From: Chitinophaga filiformis
GTDB taxonomy: Bacteria; Bacteroidota; Bacteroidia; Chitinophagales; Chitinophagaceae
NCBI RefSeq assembly: GCF_900102545.1
Contig: NZ_FNBN01000001.1
Location: 239,198 to 303,197 of the forward strand
DNA: 64,000 nucleotides
Reading direction: 5' to 3'
Shown: positions 24,922 to 33,750 of the stretch, in pieces
How the letters are laid out: every line of letters begins with the position of its first letter
How positions within the stretch are numbered: position 1 is the first letter of the stretch
Notes under the pieces: generated by a model
What the model was told of the DNA's origin: nothing
The model's database searches: none
The model's input: the letters and a program-made list of their open reading frames with translations, nothing else
Made by a program: the position numbers and the translations under genes

Positions 24922-27348
24922 TCACTTGAAATCGATCGGAATAGATACTTTCATACTGAAAGTCCTACCCATATTGAATACGCCTACTCTACCTGTTACT
25001 TCATTCTCAGGAGCATATTTCAGGCGGCTGAGGTGATTCTGGTAAGCTACGTCTGTCAGGTTGTTAGCTGCCAGGTGCAGGGAGAACAAGGTCTTACCAT
25101 TCTTTTTATTCACGAAATCAGTACCGACACCTGCGTTTAACAAAGTATATCCCGGAGTAGCGGTTTCTGTCTGATATGCGGAGAAGATATCATTCTGTGC
25201 GAATGTTCTGTCCAGTTGTACGCCTACGTATGCATTCTGCATCACGCCTCCTACCTTCTTAAACTTCCCTTTCAGTTCAGAAAGCCAGCGTGCTGCGGGG
25301 ATATTAGGCAGATATTTCGTAGAGTCAGTACTATTGGAGATAGAAGAACGTACGTAAGAGAATGTGTTCTCGAAATGGAGCCAGTCGATCGGATGCGGAT
25401 GGATGTCCAGCATTAATTCACCACCATACAGGTTAGCCGTGTTCTGCTGATATTTGAACGCTGAATAGCCTTCATCATTATCAGTAGCAGGGATGGAGTC
25501 TGCACCAGCTGCATTTACCAGTTTACGGGCGAAGATGAAGTTACTGATGTGATTGTAGAACACACCAGCTGTAAGGGACACGTGTTGCGAGTTGAATTCC
25601 AGTCCCAGGTCGCCTTGTGTGCTTACTTCAGGCTTTAAGTTTTCGTTGCCATATTCGTATTTGATCGTGCCTTCATGTACACCGTTGGCTGCCAGTTCTG
25701 AAATATTTGGTGCACGGAAACCGCGGGCGGCATTCAGTTTCAGGGTTACCTGCTGACTTACAGCGTAGCTTAATCCTGCGCTACCGGATATGTTGGAGAA
25801 GTCACGATCGAAGGAAGCGAACTTGGTTTCACTACCTAATTGCAATCCTTTAATATTCATATGACGGTTATCGAAACGCAAGCCGCCGCTTAGTGTCAGC
25901 TTATCAAAGGTTTTGCTGGTTACTGCGAATACACCGGCATCGAATAGATCGTACGATGGGATCAGGAATTCTTCTCCACCGATATTGTTCTTTTGCTGCA
26001 TGCCATTCACGCCGATGGTAGTCTGCCAGCCATTCATTTCCGGGAGGTAGTATTTCAGTCCGTAGTTGAAGGTGTTTAACTTTAGTAACAGATCTGGTTC
26101 ATCTGGTGCTAATACATTACCCAGCTCTTTACGGCGATTCCACTGATAGCCGAGGGTCAGTGCCAATCGGCCGCCATTGTGCAGGTACAGATTGTTATCC
26201 CATACCAGTTTGTTGTGTGTAATCTTTTGGCGGGGAACACCGATACTATAAGATTTAAAATCATCATTGGTAGCTACTGCTTCATCTTCTACACCATTAT
26301 TGTTAACTGGTTTGATGAATTGTCCGTTCTCATTACGATCGCCTTCTACCAGTCCTAATTCCTGGTTGAAGGAAGTAAAGCGGAGAATAGAGGAACCCCA
26401 TTGTTTGTTCAGCCCCAGGCTACCACCGTAGTTGGTGTTTTTGAATTTGGAGTTGAATACATAACCGTCGTATTTATTCTTATAATCGTGGGCAAATTTC
26501 TGTGTACCGAAAGCACTCCAGCTCAGGCCTCCTTTAGTGGTTCCAGTGATATCTGCATGGTAGGATATCTGTCCGTTGTTAGTGAGGTAGTTGGCCGCTA
26601 CATTACCTTTTACCTGGCCAGCAGGCACATTGCCGGGAGGTACAATATTCACAACACCTGCCAATGCATCGGAACCATATACCAGAGAAGCGGGGCCTTT
26701 CAGCACTTCCACCTTGCTTACATTGTAATCATCGATCTCGATACCGTGTTCATCCCCCCACTGCTGTCCTTCCTGGCGAACACCGTCGCCTACCACTACT
26801 ACGCGATTATATCCCAGACCGCGGATAAAGGGTTTGGAGATGGCTGGTCCGGTAGTCAGCTGACTTACACCCGGCAGTTTGGCAATGGCATCAATGATAT
26901 TGGTAGAGATGTTGGCATCCAGGTAATCCCTTCTTACCACACTTACCGGCGTAGGTGTTTTTTTCAATGTAGTGGCCATGTTCACACCGGTGATCACTAC
27001 CTCATTTTTCTCCAGCAGTGTTTCTGACAGCACGAAATCCTTTTGGGTAGCGCCGTTGATCTGCACCGTTTCGGTGAATGCGGCGTAACCTATATAGTGC
27101 ACCTCCACCAGGAATTTACCTTTAGGCAGGTTATTGATTTCATATTCACCCTGTGCGTTGGCAGAAGCGCCGACGTGCAGGTCTGGCAAATAGATAGTAG
27201 CACCGGGTAAAGGACTATGGGAAGACTTATCAGTCACTGTTCCTTTCAGCGAATTACCGGCATCGTCATTCTTTATTGATGCAAAGCCAAGGGTGTATGT
27301 AAGCAAGCTGGTAACTAAAACTATAATGAAGACACGTAAATAGTGCAT
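24922..27348 (-). CDS. TonB-dependent outer-membrane receptor
   Basis: An 808-residue receptor. A signal peptide (about 1-24) is followed by a carboxypeptidase-regulatory-like beta-sandwich (about 32-115, GTVTDKSSHSPLPGATIYL), a plug (about 125-235, with KGPASLVYGSDALAGVVNI) and a 22-strand-type barrel ending in VSIPIDF, with a C-terminal Phe-Lys. It takes up a substrate through the outer membrane using TonB energy. No SusD gene is next to it, so a polysaccharide role is unlikely. A small His-rich exported protein gene sits 92 bp upstream on the same strand, which favours a metal or metal chelate as ligand; that is inference. Confidence 0.93.
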   Translation of the reverse strand: MHYLRVFIIVLVTSLLTYTLGFASIKNDDAGNSLKGTVTDKSSHSPLPGATIYLPDLHVGASANAQGEYEINNLPKGKFLVEVHYIGYAAFTETVQINGATQKDFVLSETLLEKNEVVITGVNMATTLKKTPTPVSVVRRDYLDANISTNIIDAIAKLPGVSQLTTGPAISKPFIRGLGYNRVVVVGDGVRQEGQQWGDEHGIEIDDYNVSKVEVLKGPASLVYGSDALAGVVNIVPPGNVPAGQVKGNVAANYLTNNGQISYHADITGTTKGGLSWSAFGTQKFAHDYKNKYDGYVFNSKFKNTNYGGSLGLNKQWGSSILRFTSFNQELGLVEGDRNENGQFIKPVNNNGVEDEAVATNDDFKSYSIGVPRQKITHNKLVWDNNLYLHNGGRLALTLGYQWNRRKELGNVLAPDEPDLLLKLNTFNYGLKYYLPEMNGWQTTIGVNGMQQKNNIGGEEFLIPSYDLFDAGVFAVTSKTFDKLTLSGGLRFDNRHMNIKGLQLGSETKFASFDRDFSNISGSAGLSYAVSQQVTLKLNAARGFRAPNISELAANGVHEGTIKYEYGNENLKPEVSTQGDLGLEFNSQHVSLTAGVFYNHISNFIFARKLVNAAGADSIPATDNDEGYSAFKYQQNTANLYGGELMLDIHPHPIDWLHFENTFSYVRSSISNSTDSTKYLPNIPAARWLSELKGKFKKVGGVMQNAYVGVQLDRTFAQNDIFSAYQTETATPGYTLLNAGVGTDFVNKKNGKTLFSLHLAANNLTDVAYQNHLSRLKYAPENEVTGRVGVFNMGRTFSMKVSIPIDFK

Positions 27349-27440
27349 AGAAAGATTTGTTTATAGACAATTATCTATACAGCAACGCGGTGTTGCTATA
27401 TAGTAACAATACGGGCGGATGCCCTTTCATAGAGAGTAAA

Positions 27441-27824
27441 CTAAACGAGATCTATTGCCGGGGGCGCACGAGGGGAAAGTGTCCTGTAAGGTAGGTATTC
27501 AATAACCGGGATAACCGGGATGGTGTAATGCCAGGTGATTTCTTTTACCAGTACATGATAAAATGTAGTGGTATGTACATAAGGTTCCGGTTCTATCTGC
27601 AGGAAACCGCAATGCACGTGTTTAACGGACAGGGCGGGACCGTTTTTAGTTACCGGTGCTTCATCTTCGGTATCATGATGGGGGAAAAACTGGTGTATGA
27701 ATGCCCGCGGGGTGGTATTAAAGATAAATACCCCCAACAGCATGATAGCCAATATCCTGTATAATACCTTTTGCTTCAGATCATGAGTTTGAACGAGTAC
27801 AAAGGTAGGGAATAAATGCAACAA
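27441..27824 (-). CDS. Small His-rich membrane/exported protein before the TonB receptor
   Basis: A 127-residue protein with a hydrophobic segment at about 22-42 (ILAIMLLGVFIFNTTP), then FFPHHDTEDE and VKHVHCGFLQIE, and a Pro-rich tail. The HHD and HVHC groups look like metal ligands. Small proteins of this build (hydrophobic N-part, HHDT, H.HC) often precede TonB receptors in Bacteroidota; I recall them only in general terms. A later Met at about residue 28 could be the true start. Likely in one transcript with the receptor gene. Function unknown. Confidence 0.6.
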   Translation of the reverse strand: MLHLFPTFVLVQTHDLKQKVLYRILAIMLLGVFIFNTTPRAFIHQFFPHHDTEDEAPVTKNGPALSVKHVHCGFLQIEPEPYVHTTTFYHVLVKEITWHYTIPVIPVIEYLPYRTLSPRAPPAIDLV

Positions 27825-28086
27825 TGTTGCTCATGGTGTATGGATGAGCAAAAAAGCTGATAGTTGGTGGGGGCGGTGTCTTATTGGTGTCGTTTCACGC
27901 TAAGTAGCTTCGGTTTCAGTATGGGATGTCGGTCGGCGCCTCTCCTGTCTGGAATGCTATTGAGCGTTGTCAAGCGAATAGAGGTATGAATAAGAATTGG
28001 GCTGCATCGGTCGTGTTGCCGGAGAGCCGAAGGCCCGACATTCCCATCTGAAACCGCGTGCTACTTGCGCGTTCCTATTACTAGTT
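27825..28086. other. Non-coding stretch before the purine repeat
   Basis: 262 bp without a gene I can support. From about 27990 it becomes GC-rich and unlike its neighbours, with ACTAGT-TGGGGCG-ACTAGT as a small inverted repeat at about 28080. The left part probably carries the promoter of the His-rich protein gene. Confidence 0.4.
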
Positions 28087-28585
28087 GGGGCGACTAGTTT
28101 ATCAGGCGAAAGAGGAGAAGGAGAAGAAGGAGGAGAAGCAGAAGGAGGAGATGGAGATGGAGAAGAAGGAGAAGAAGTAAGAGAAGTAGGAGAAGGAAGA
28201 GAAGCAGAAGGAGAAGATGGAGAAAGAGAAAGAGAAAGAGAAGAAGGAGGAGATGGAGCAGTAGAAGTAGAAGCAGAAGTAGACAGAGACAGAGATGGAG
28301 ACGGAGAAAAAGAGAGAGAGAGAGAGAAGAAGGAGGAGATGGAGCAGTAGAAGTAGAAGCAGAAGTAGACAGAGACAGAGATGGAGACGGAGAAAAAGAG
28401 AGAGAGAGAGAGAAGGAGGAGGAGATGGAGCAGTAGAAGTAGAAGCAGAAGTAGACAGAGACAGAGATGGAGACGGAGAAAAAGAGAGAGAGAGAGAGAG
28501 AAGAAGGAGGAGATGGAGCAGTAGAAGTAGAAGCAGAAGTAGACAGAGACAGAGATGGAGACGGAGAAAAAGAAAGAGAGAGGGA
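28087..28585. repeat. Purine-only low-complexity tract with four 86-88 bp tandem units
   Basis: About 500 bp in which the plus strand is almost all A and G. From 28252 it is built of four units (GATGGAGCAGTAGAAG at 28252, 28338, 28424 and 28512), each with a CAGTAGAAGTAGAAGCAG part, a GACAGAGACAGAGATGGAGA part and an (AG)n run of variable length. Long open frames exist on both strands (Ser/Leu-rich or Arg/Glu-rich), but they are products of the repeat. Such strand asymmetry can form triplex or R-loop structures. Confidence 0.92.
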
Positions 28586-28601
28586 TATCAGGTGTCCGAA
28601 T

Positions 28602-28640
28602 GAAAAGAGGACGCCTCAATTTTTAAGGCGCCCTCTTCGG
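28602..28640 (-). terminator. Rho-independent terminator after the DUF1501 gene
   Basis: AGAGGACGCCT and AGGCGCCCTCT pair over 11 bp around a 7-9 base loop; on the minus strand the stem is followed by TTTTC. It lies about 50 bases past the DUF1501 stop. The bases before it (ATATCAGGTGTCCGAATGAA) match the tail of the REP-like units. Confidence 0.8.
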
Positions 28641-28688
28641 GATATTTTCCGTGCTGATTATTATGTACTGATTATTAGGTACTGATTA

Positions 28689-30263
28689 TTAATACTTTAC
28701 TTTCAGCATAGATCTTACATGCTGATATACGCCGTTCTGGAGACGTGCGTAGAAGATACCGGCAGCGAGGTTACCGCTATCGAAGGTGATGCTGTATTCG
28801 CCGGCAGGCTGGATCTTGTTTACAGGTGTTGCTACAAGACGTCCCATGGTATCGAAGACCTGAATCATGGTGTGTCCGCCCCTGGTTTTATACTTCAGGG
28901 TGGTGGTGGTCACGAACGGATTCGGGTAGTTGGTGATCAGGTTATTACTACCGTTGTTCACATCGTCAATGCTGGTCAGTGTACCGCAGGCGATGCCACT
29001 TACGATAGGTAAGCGCTGGTAATCTTTGAAGAGGATCGTCTGCAGTGTGGCATTGTCCACGCAGAACCATTGTTCCAGCAGGGACGCGTATACAGAACGG
29101 AAGTCGTACTGCATAGGCATGTTGTCGGCCACATTGGTTTCTGTAGGGATGTCAGGGGAAGATCCGAGTACACCTTGCAGTACATAGTCGCCGAATACGA
29201 TCATCGGCGCGGCTGCACCGTGGTCGGTACCCATACTACCGTTGGATTTGATACGACGGCCGAACTCAGAGAAGGTCATACCCACTACGCGGCGGGAAGC
29301 TTTGAGTTTGGTGAGGTCGTCCATAAATGCCTTGATGGAATCAGACAGTTGTCCCAGGAGCACTGCGTGATCACCTTTGGTGGTGTCTCCGGCTTGTGTC
29401 TGGTTGGCGTGTGTATCGAAGAAGGCGTGCGTTACCATGTAGAGGCGGGTCTTCAGACCACCTGCTACGAGGCGCGCAACTATTTTGAGCTGTTCTGCCA
29501 GCCTGTTGTCAGGATAAGGGCTCTGTGAAGTAACATTCGCAGCGGCCTTTTTGATGGCGTCAGCAAATTTGTTGGATTGTTTGGCGATCAGACGTACATA
29601 TTCCAGCTCAACACCTGCGTGGGTATTCGGAACAGGGTCTGTGATATCTTCAATCAGGTTATAGAAATCCGTGGAGCTGGAGATAGCTACTGACATATTC
29701 GCATCATTTCCCTGGAATACCGGAGAAGTGAGGGAACCGATCTGGATAGCGAGTGGTTCAGCGCCTTCATAGGAATCGGGGAAGCCTGGGAATTGTGTTT
29801 CCAGGTAACGGCCTGCCCAACCGGTTTCGAGGATCTGATTCTGATCGGAACCGCTCATCCAGATATCCATTGCGCGGAAGTGGGAATAGTCCGGAGAAGG
29901 ATAACCTACGCTCTGGATCACGCACACTTTACCGTTATCGTACAGGTCCTGGAGACCTGTCATAGCAGGGTGAAAACCTGTTTTAATATTGTTGGCCAGT
30001 GGCAATACCGCTCCTTCGGGGATCGCGATATTTTTACGGGCATTCTGATAATCCGCGTATACATCCAGCGGAACTATCATATTCAGACCATCATTACCAC
30101 CGATCATCTGGATCATCACTAACACGTGGTCATTATCTTCTGCAGATTTCTGCAACGCATTCAGCAGCGATGAAGCACCGAAAGCCTTTACGGAAAATCC
30201 GTTTATAAAGGTTGGCAGGACCGTTGCCGGGGCGGTATATTTAAGAAAATCTCTGCGTTTCAT
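28689..30263 (-). CDS. DUF1501 protein with type IX secretion sorting domain
   Basis: A 524-residue exported protein. It begins MKRRDFLKYTAPA, a Tat-like signal with twin Arg, followed by the DUF1501 domain (about 40-420), a sulfatase-related fold: MIQMIGGNDGLNMIVPLD, YSHFRAMDIWMSG, FSEFGRRIKSNGSMGTDHG. The last about 80 residues (NPFVTTTTLKYK ... GEYSITFDSGNLAAGIF ... LKVKY) form a type A C-terminal sorting domain, so it should pass the outer membrane through T9SS. The gene starts 21 bp after the DUF1800 gene; this pair is widespread and is probably one operon and one function. Function of the pair is unknown. Confidence 0.9.
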   Translation of the reverse strand: MKRRDFLKYTAPATVLPTFINGFSVKAFGASSLLNALQKSAEDNDHVLVMIQMIGGNDGLNMIVPLDVYADYQNARKNIAIPEGAVLPLANNIKTGFHPAMTGLQDLYDNGKVCVIQSVGYPSPDYSHFRAMDIWMSGSDQNQILETGWAGRYLETQFPGFPDSYEGAEPLAIQIGSLTSPVFQGNDANMSVAISSSTDFYNLIEDITDPVPNTHAGVELEYVRLIAKQSNKFADAIKKAAANVTSQSPYPDNRLAEQLKIVARLVAGGLKTRLYMVTHAFFDTHANQTQAGDTTKGDHAVLLGQLSDSIKAFMDDLTKLKASRRVVGMTFSEFGRRIKSNGSMGTDHGAAAPMIVFGDYVLQGVLGSSPDIPTETNVADNMPMQYDFRSVYASLLEQWFCVDNATLQTILFKDYQRLPIVSGIACGTLTSIDDVNNGSNNLITNYPNPFVTTTTLKYKTRGGHTMIQVFDTMGRLVATPVNKIQPAGEYSITFDSGNLAAGIFYARLQNGVYQHVRSMLKVKY

Positions 30264-30284
30264 AGTTTATAGGTCTTTCTAAGA

Positions 30285-31931
30285 TCAGGCTAATTGATAT
30301 TCAGATAAATTCATCAGGTACTTGTACAGTGTATGGAGGCGGCTTTCCACGATATTGCGGTTAGCGGCTGTAGGATTGGATTTCCAGGTATTCCAGGCAT
30401 CTGTCCAATAGTAGTCGCTGTCAGGGCTTTGGCCACTGAGCAGGATGACATTCTTTATTCTCGCCTTTGATGCGTCAGATAATTCGATACGGTATAAGAG
30501 ATCCAGTGCATCCTTGATCAGGGTAACAGGATTGGATGGATCTGAGAGTTTTTCTGTGAAAGCCAGCACATCGATCTTCACGCCACCGAAACCGCCGGTA
30601 CTGATGATTGAGTCTGTCATCAGGTTACGCTTAGGCAGGGTGTCTGTATTGATCCAGATCTCATGGAACTGTGGCGCCAGGCGGTAGGCTTCCCATCCTG
30701 CTACCTGAGGAGGATCTCCGATGTCCTGCAGCATGCTGGCGCAATGACGGCGGATAGCATCCAGGGATTCGTGTTCCGCCATATAGTCTGTCGGGAATTC
30801 TATACCGAATTCACGTACCAGGCCTACTGCAAACTCAATAGGGCTCTTGATGAGCGCTGACATATTCAGCGGATCGTAGAAGTGCTCACTCTTGAACAGC
30901 GCCTTGAGTACCGGCTTCAGGTCATATTTATTAGCACGGAAGATCTCTGCCAGTGGGGTGATCACATTCTGTTCAACTGCATCGTCTATCAGGTAATAAA
31001 CGAAGAAGCGGTACAGTTTACGGCAGATGAACTTTGCTACTTCCGGTTGAGCGAAAATGATGTTCAGCAGATCATCCAGTTCACTGGCGCCTTCGGCTCC
31101 TGTTTTACCGGTGATCTTTGCGCTATTATAAAAACTTGAGAATTCCTTGTTGGTGATTACGTGCTGTGTAGAGTCGAAGTAGTAGTCTATCGTCACCGGA
31201 TTAATCCTGTAACCTGTCAGCACGGTAGCGGTGGTTCTTACGTCTTCTTCTGTATAAGCTGAATCGGGACCTTTACCTACGGTGAACAGCTCATGCAGCT
31301 CACGGCCATAGTTTTCATCCGGGCTTTCTTTTCCGTTCAGATAGCCGTTCAGGTATTTGAGCATTGCGGGATCGAGGGTAACGGCTTTGGTCAGTGCCTT
31401 GAAATTGCCGGTGGCGTTATTTCTCAGCATGACGTTGTGCTTGTATACATAACGGGCATCATTGATCATGTCCATTTCTGTTGCGAAATGGTTATGCCAG
31501 AAGAGCACCATTTTTTCCTGGATACTGCGTGACTGGTCGATCATCACTTTCAGCCACCATGCTTTATAGGAAGACCATCTTTTCCTGTCGAGGTCACCTT
31601 CTTCAGGAGGGGGAGCAGAGTTTACCCAGGTAGCGCCGGGAGCGATACCAGTTTCGTCTTCTCCGTATGTATTCACTGGTTGTGTGGTGACAGGGGTAAT
31701 GGTATCGATCAATGCATCTACTGCAGCGTCCATACCCAGACCTTTCGCCCATGCCACATCTTCCAATGTGGAACCAAACATGGTGCGTTTCAGCAGGTGT
31801 ACAACCTGGGCGGTCTCGAATTCTCCCGTATATGCTGTAATGCCAGAGTCAGTACGAAAGCCAGTAGTCTTCGCCTGGACTGCTGTTTGCTGGCGTTTAG
31901 CAGGAAGCGAAAGGAATTGTCTGCGATCCAT
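30285..31931 (-). CDS. DUF1800 protein
   Basis: A 548-residue protein of the DUF1800 family, helical and rich in Trp and Tyr. Recognisable parts are AQVVHLLKRTMFGST (about 42-55), MVLFWHNHFATEM (about 142-154), NENYGRELHELFTVGKG-like segment (about 205-220) and CRKLYRFFVYYL. No clear N-terminal signal is visible, apart from the short RRQFLSLPAKR start, which may be a degenerate Tat motif. It is the first gene of the two-gene unit with DUF1501. Confidence 0.88.
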   Translation of the reverse strand: MDRRQFLSLPAKRQQTAVQAKTTGFRTDSGITAYTGEFETAQVVHLLKRTMFGSTLEDVAWAKGLGMDAAVDALIDTITPVTTQPVNTYGEDETGIAPGATWVNSAPPPEEGDLDRKRWSSYKAWWLKVMIDQSRSIQEKMVLFWHNHFATEMDMINDARYVYKHNVMLRNNATGNFKALTKAVTLDPAMLKYLNGYLNGKESPDENYGRELHELFTVGKGPDSAYTEEDVRTTATVLTGYRINPVTIDYYFDSTQHVITNKEFSSFYNSAKITGKTGAEGASELDDLLNIIFAQPEVAKFICRKLYRFFVYYLIDDAVEQNVITPLAEIFRANKYDLKPVLKALFKSEHFYDPLNMSALIKSPIEFAVGLVREFGIEFPTDYMAEHESLDAIRRHCASMLQDIGDPPQVAGWEAYRLAPQFHEIWINTDTLPKRNLMTDSIISTGGFGGVKIDVLAFTEKLSDPSNPVTLIKDALDLLYRIELSDASKARIKNVILLSGQSPDSDYYWTDAWNTWKSNPTAANRNIVESRLHTLYKYLMNLSEYQLA

Positions 31932-32073
31932 AGATAGTTATGATATGGTTGTATTGATATATAGGGAAAAATGATTAACGTAGGCTTTTACACAGGTCCC
32001 ATTTACGGGTCCAAATTAATAAAAACTTTAATTCAAGCAGATTATTTTATTTGTTACGCAATACTCAAAAGAA

Positions 32074-32108
32074 AAGGGATTGACTACCATCTGATTAGTC
32101 AACCCCTA
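32074..32108 (-). terminator. Rho-independent terminator after the thiolase gene
   Basis: AGGGATTGACTA and TAGTCAACCCCT pair around an 8-9 base loop; read on the minus strand the stem is followed by TTTTCTTTT. It starts about 19 bases past the thiolase stop. Confidence 0.88.
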
Positions 32109-32126
32109 CTCATTATATAGTCCTTA

Positions 32127-33302
32127 CTATAATCTTTCAATCACGCCGGCAATTCCTTGTCCGCCGCCCACGCAGGCGGTGACGATGCCGTATTGCTTAT
32201 TCAAACGTTTCAGATCACTGAGTATCTGTACTGTCAGCTTAGCGCCGGTACAACCTAACGGATGTCCTAATGCGATCGCTCCACCGTTGATATTCACTGT
32301 GTCGGGATCCATACCCAGTTCACGGATCACGGCTACTGACTGGGAGGCGAAGGCTTCGTTCAGTTCTACCAGGCTGATATCGTTCAATGACTTACCTGCC
32401 TGCTGCAGTGCTTTTGGAACGGCTGCCACTGGTCCGATACCCATGATACGCGGGTGTACCCCTGCTGACGCACAGGCTACCAGTCGGCCGATAGGCTGCA
32501 GGTTCAGTTCTTTTACCATGGTTTCGCTCATCACGATAACAAAGGCAGCGCCGTCTGATGTCTGGGAGGAGTTACCTGCGGTGACACTACCGCCGGCGGC
32601 GAATACCGGTTTTAGTTTAGCGAGTGCTTCGGGAGAGGTATCTGCTCTTGGGCCTTCGTCGGTATCTACTGTATATGTACGGGTCTGTTTACGGCCCTTT
32701 TCATCTACGTATACTTCGTTGACTGCTATCGGGAGGATACCTTCTTTAAAGTAGCCGTTCTGGATAGCTTTCAAGGCATTCTGGTGAGACCTGTAGGCGA
32801 AGGCGTCCTGGTCTTCCCTGGTGACGTTATACTCGCGCGCTACCGCTTCTGCGGTCAATCCCATACCCAGGTAATACTCCGGTGTTGTACTGGCTACAGT
32901 GTAATTGGGCACCGTCTTCCAGCCGGCTACGGGTACGAGGCTCATGCTCTCCGTCCCTCCTGCTATGATACAATGCGCCATTCCTGACTGGATCTTAGCA
33001 GTGGCGATGGCGATGGTTTCCAGTCCGGAGGCACAGTAACGGTTCACCGTCATACCGGGAACTTCTATGCCCAAGGCCCGTACGGATATCATCCTGCCGA
33101 TCTGTAATCCCTGTTCTGCTTCGGGCACTGCGTTGCCCACGATCAGGTCATCTACCCTCTTTGGGTCGAGCTGGGGTACGCTCTTCAACAAACCGGTAAT
33201 TACATCCACGGCCAGGTCATCAGGCCGGTAAAAGCGGAAGCCGCCCCGTTTGGCTTTGCCTACGGCGGTTCTAAAGCCGGCTACTATATATGCTGTTTCC
33301 AT
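32127..33302 (-). CDS. Acetyl-CoA acyltransferase (thiolase)
   Basis: A 391-residue thiolase, started at 33302 (METAYIVAGFRTAVGKAKRG); nine further codons upstream are open but not family-like. Active-site residues are clear: nucleophile Cys in NRYCASGLETIA (about 88), His in GHPLGCTGAK (about 348) and the second Cys in TACVGGGQG (about 378). Family knowledge gives either beta-oxidation thiolysis or acetoacetyl-CoA synthesis; the KRGGFRFYRPDDLA segment is like FadA/PcaF-type enzymes in beta-oxidation. No fadB gene is adjacent. A tRNA-Lys gene lies just beyond its start on the other strand. Confidence 0.93.
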   Translation of the reverse strand: METAYIVAGFRTAVGKAKRGGFRFYRPDDLAVDVITGLLKSVPQLDPKRVDDLIVGNAVPEAEQGLQIGRMISVRALGIEVPGMTVNRYCASGLETIAIATAKIQSGMAHCIIAGGTESMSLVPVAGWKTVPNYTVASTTPEYYLGMGLTAEAVAREYNVTREDQDAFAYRSHQNALKAIQNGYFKEGILPIAVNEVYVDEKGRKQTRTYTVDTDEGPRADTSPEALAKLKPVFAAGGSVTAGNSSQTSDGAAFVIVMSETMVKELNLQPIGRLVACASAGVHPRIMGIGPVAAVPKALQQAGKSLNDISLVELNEAFASQSVAVIRELGMDPDTVNINGGAIALGHPLGCTGAKLTVQILSDLKRLNKQYGIVTACVGGGQGIAGVIERL

Positions 33303-33413
33303 TCCTTTTCTCCTTTTCCGGGTGTACAAACCCGATTTTTTTTATTTAAGTTAAAGAAGTTTTGTGAAATAGAAAACAAGGTGTTAAATTTGCAACCCGC
33401 AATAGCGGAAAAA

Positions 33414-33487
33414 GACTCCTTAGCTCAGCTGGTTAGAGCTACTGACTCTTAATCAGTAGGTCCAGGGTTCGAGTCCCTGAGGGGTCA
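33414..33487 (+). tRNA. tRNA-Lys (anticodon CTT)
   Basis: 74 nt. Acceptor GACTCCT pairs with AGGGGTC (one G-T), D-arm GCTC/GAGC, anticodon stem ACTGA/TCAGT with loop CTCTTAA (anticodon CTT), T-arm CCAGG-GTTCGAGT-CCCTG. CCA is not encoded. It is the left boundary of a low-G+C accessory block, though I see no repeat of its 3' end in the window. Confidence 0.97.
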
Positions 33488-33497
33488 CAAAATTTTA

Positions 33498-33530
33498 AAA
33501 GCTTCAAGTTTAAAGACTTGGAGCTTTTTT
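33498..33530 (+). terminator. Rho-independent terminator after tRNA-Lys
   Basis: AAGCTTCAAGT pairs with ACTTGGAGCTT (one mismatch), followed by TTTTTGCTTTT, 11 bases after the tRNA. Confidence 0.9.
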
Positions 33531-33698
33531 GCTTTTGGAGAATTTTTATATGCCGTCTTCATTATCCCTTCTAACTGGTGCGAATCCAATTTCAGGGTTT
33601 TATGATAGATAATGCCGCCTCTATTTCTCATTCTGCATGTAAGCAACGTAATCCACTACTCCTGCTAAAAATCGGATTACAATACTAATTCAATAATG

Positions 33699-33731
33699 TT
33701 GCGACACCAATACTTACAATTCATATCTTTA
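33699..33731 (+). promoter_or_regulatory. Candidate promoter of the GHKL-nuclease gene
   Basis: TTG at 33699-33701 and TATCTTTA at 33724-33731, close to the Bacteroidota TTTG / TAnnTTTG pair, 19 bases before the start codon. Confidence 0.4.
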
Positions 33732-33750
33732 GAATTCATTCATAAGCAAT

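Noticed and set aside
26401..27027. 208-codon plus-strand frame inside the TonB receptor gene
   Set aside because: Shadow of the receptor frame; sequence has no domain.
27957..28619. Long open frames on both strands across the purine tract (Ser/Leu-rich on minus, Arg/Glu-rich on plus)
   Set aside because: They come from a tandem A/G repeat without stops; no start context, no domain and the same repeat is open in several frames.
28689..31931. DUF1501/DUF1800 pair as a novel secretion or defence system
   Set aside because: The pair is widespread in Bacteroidota and other phyla; the sorting domain only shows export by T9SS.
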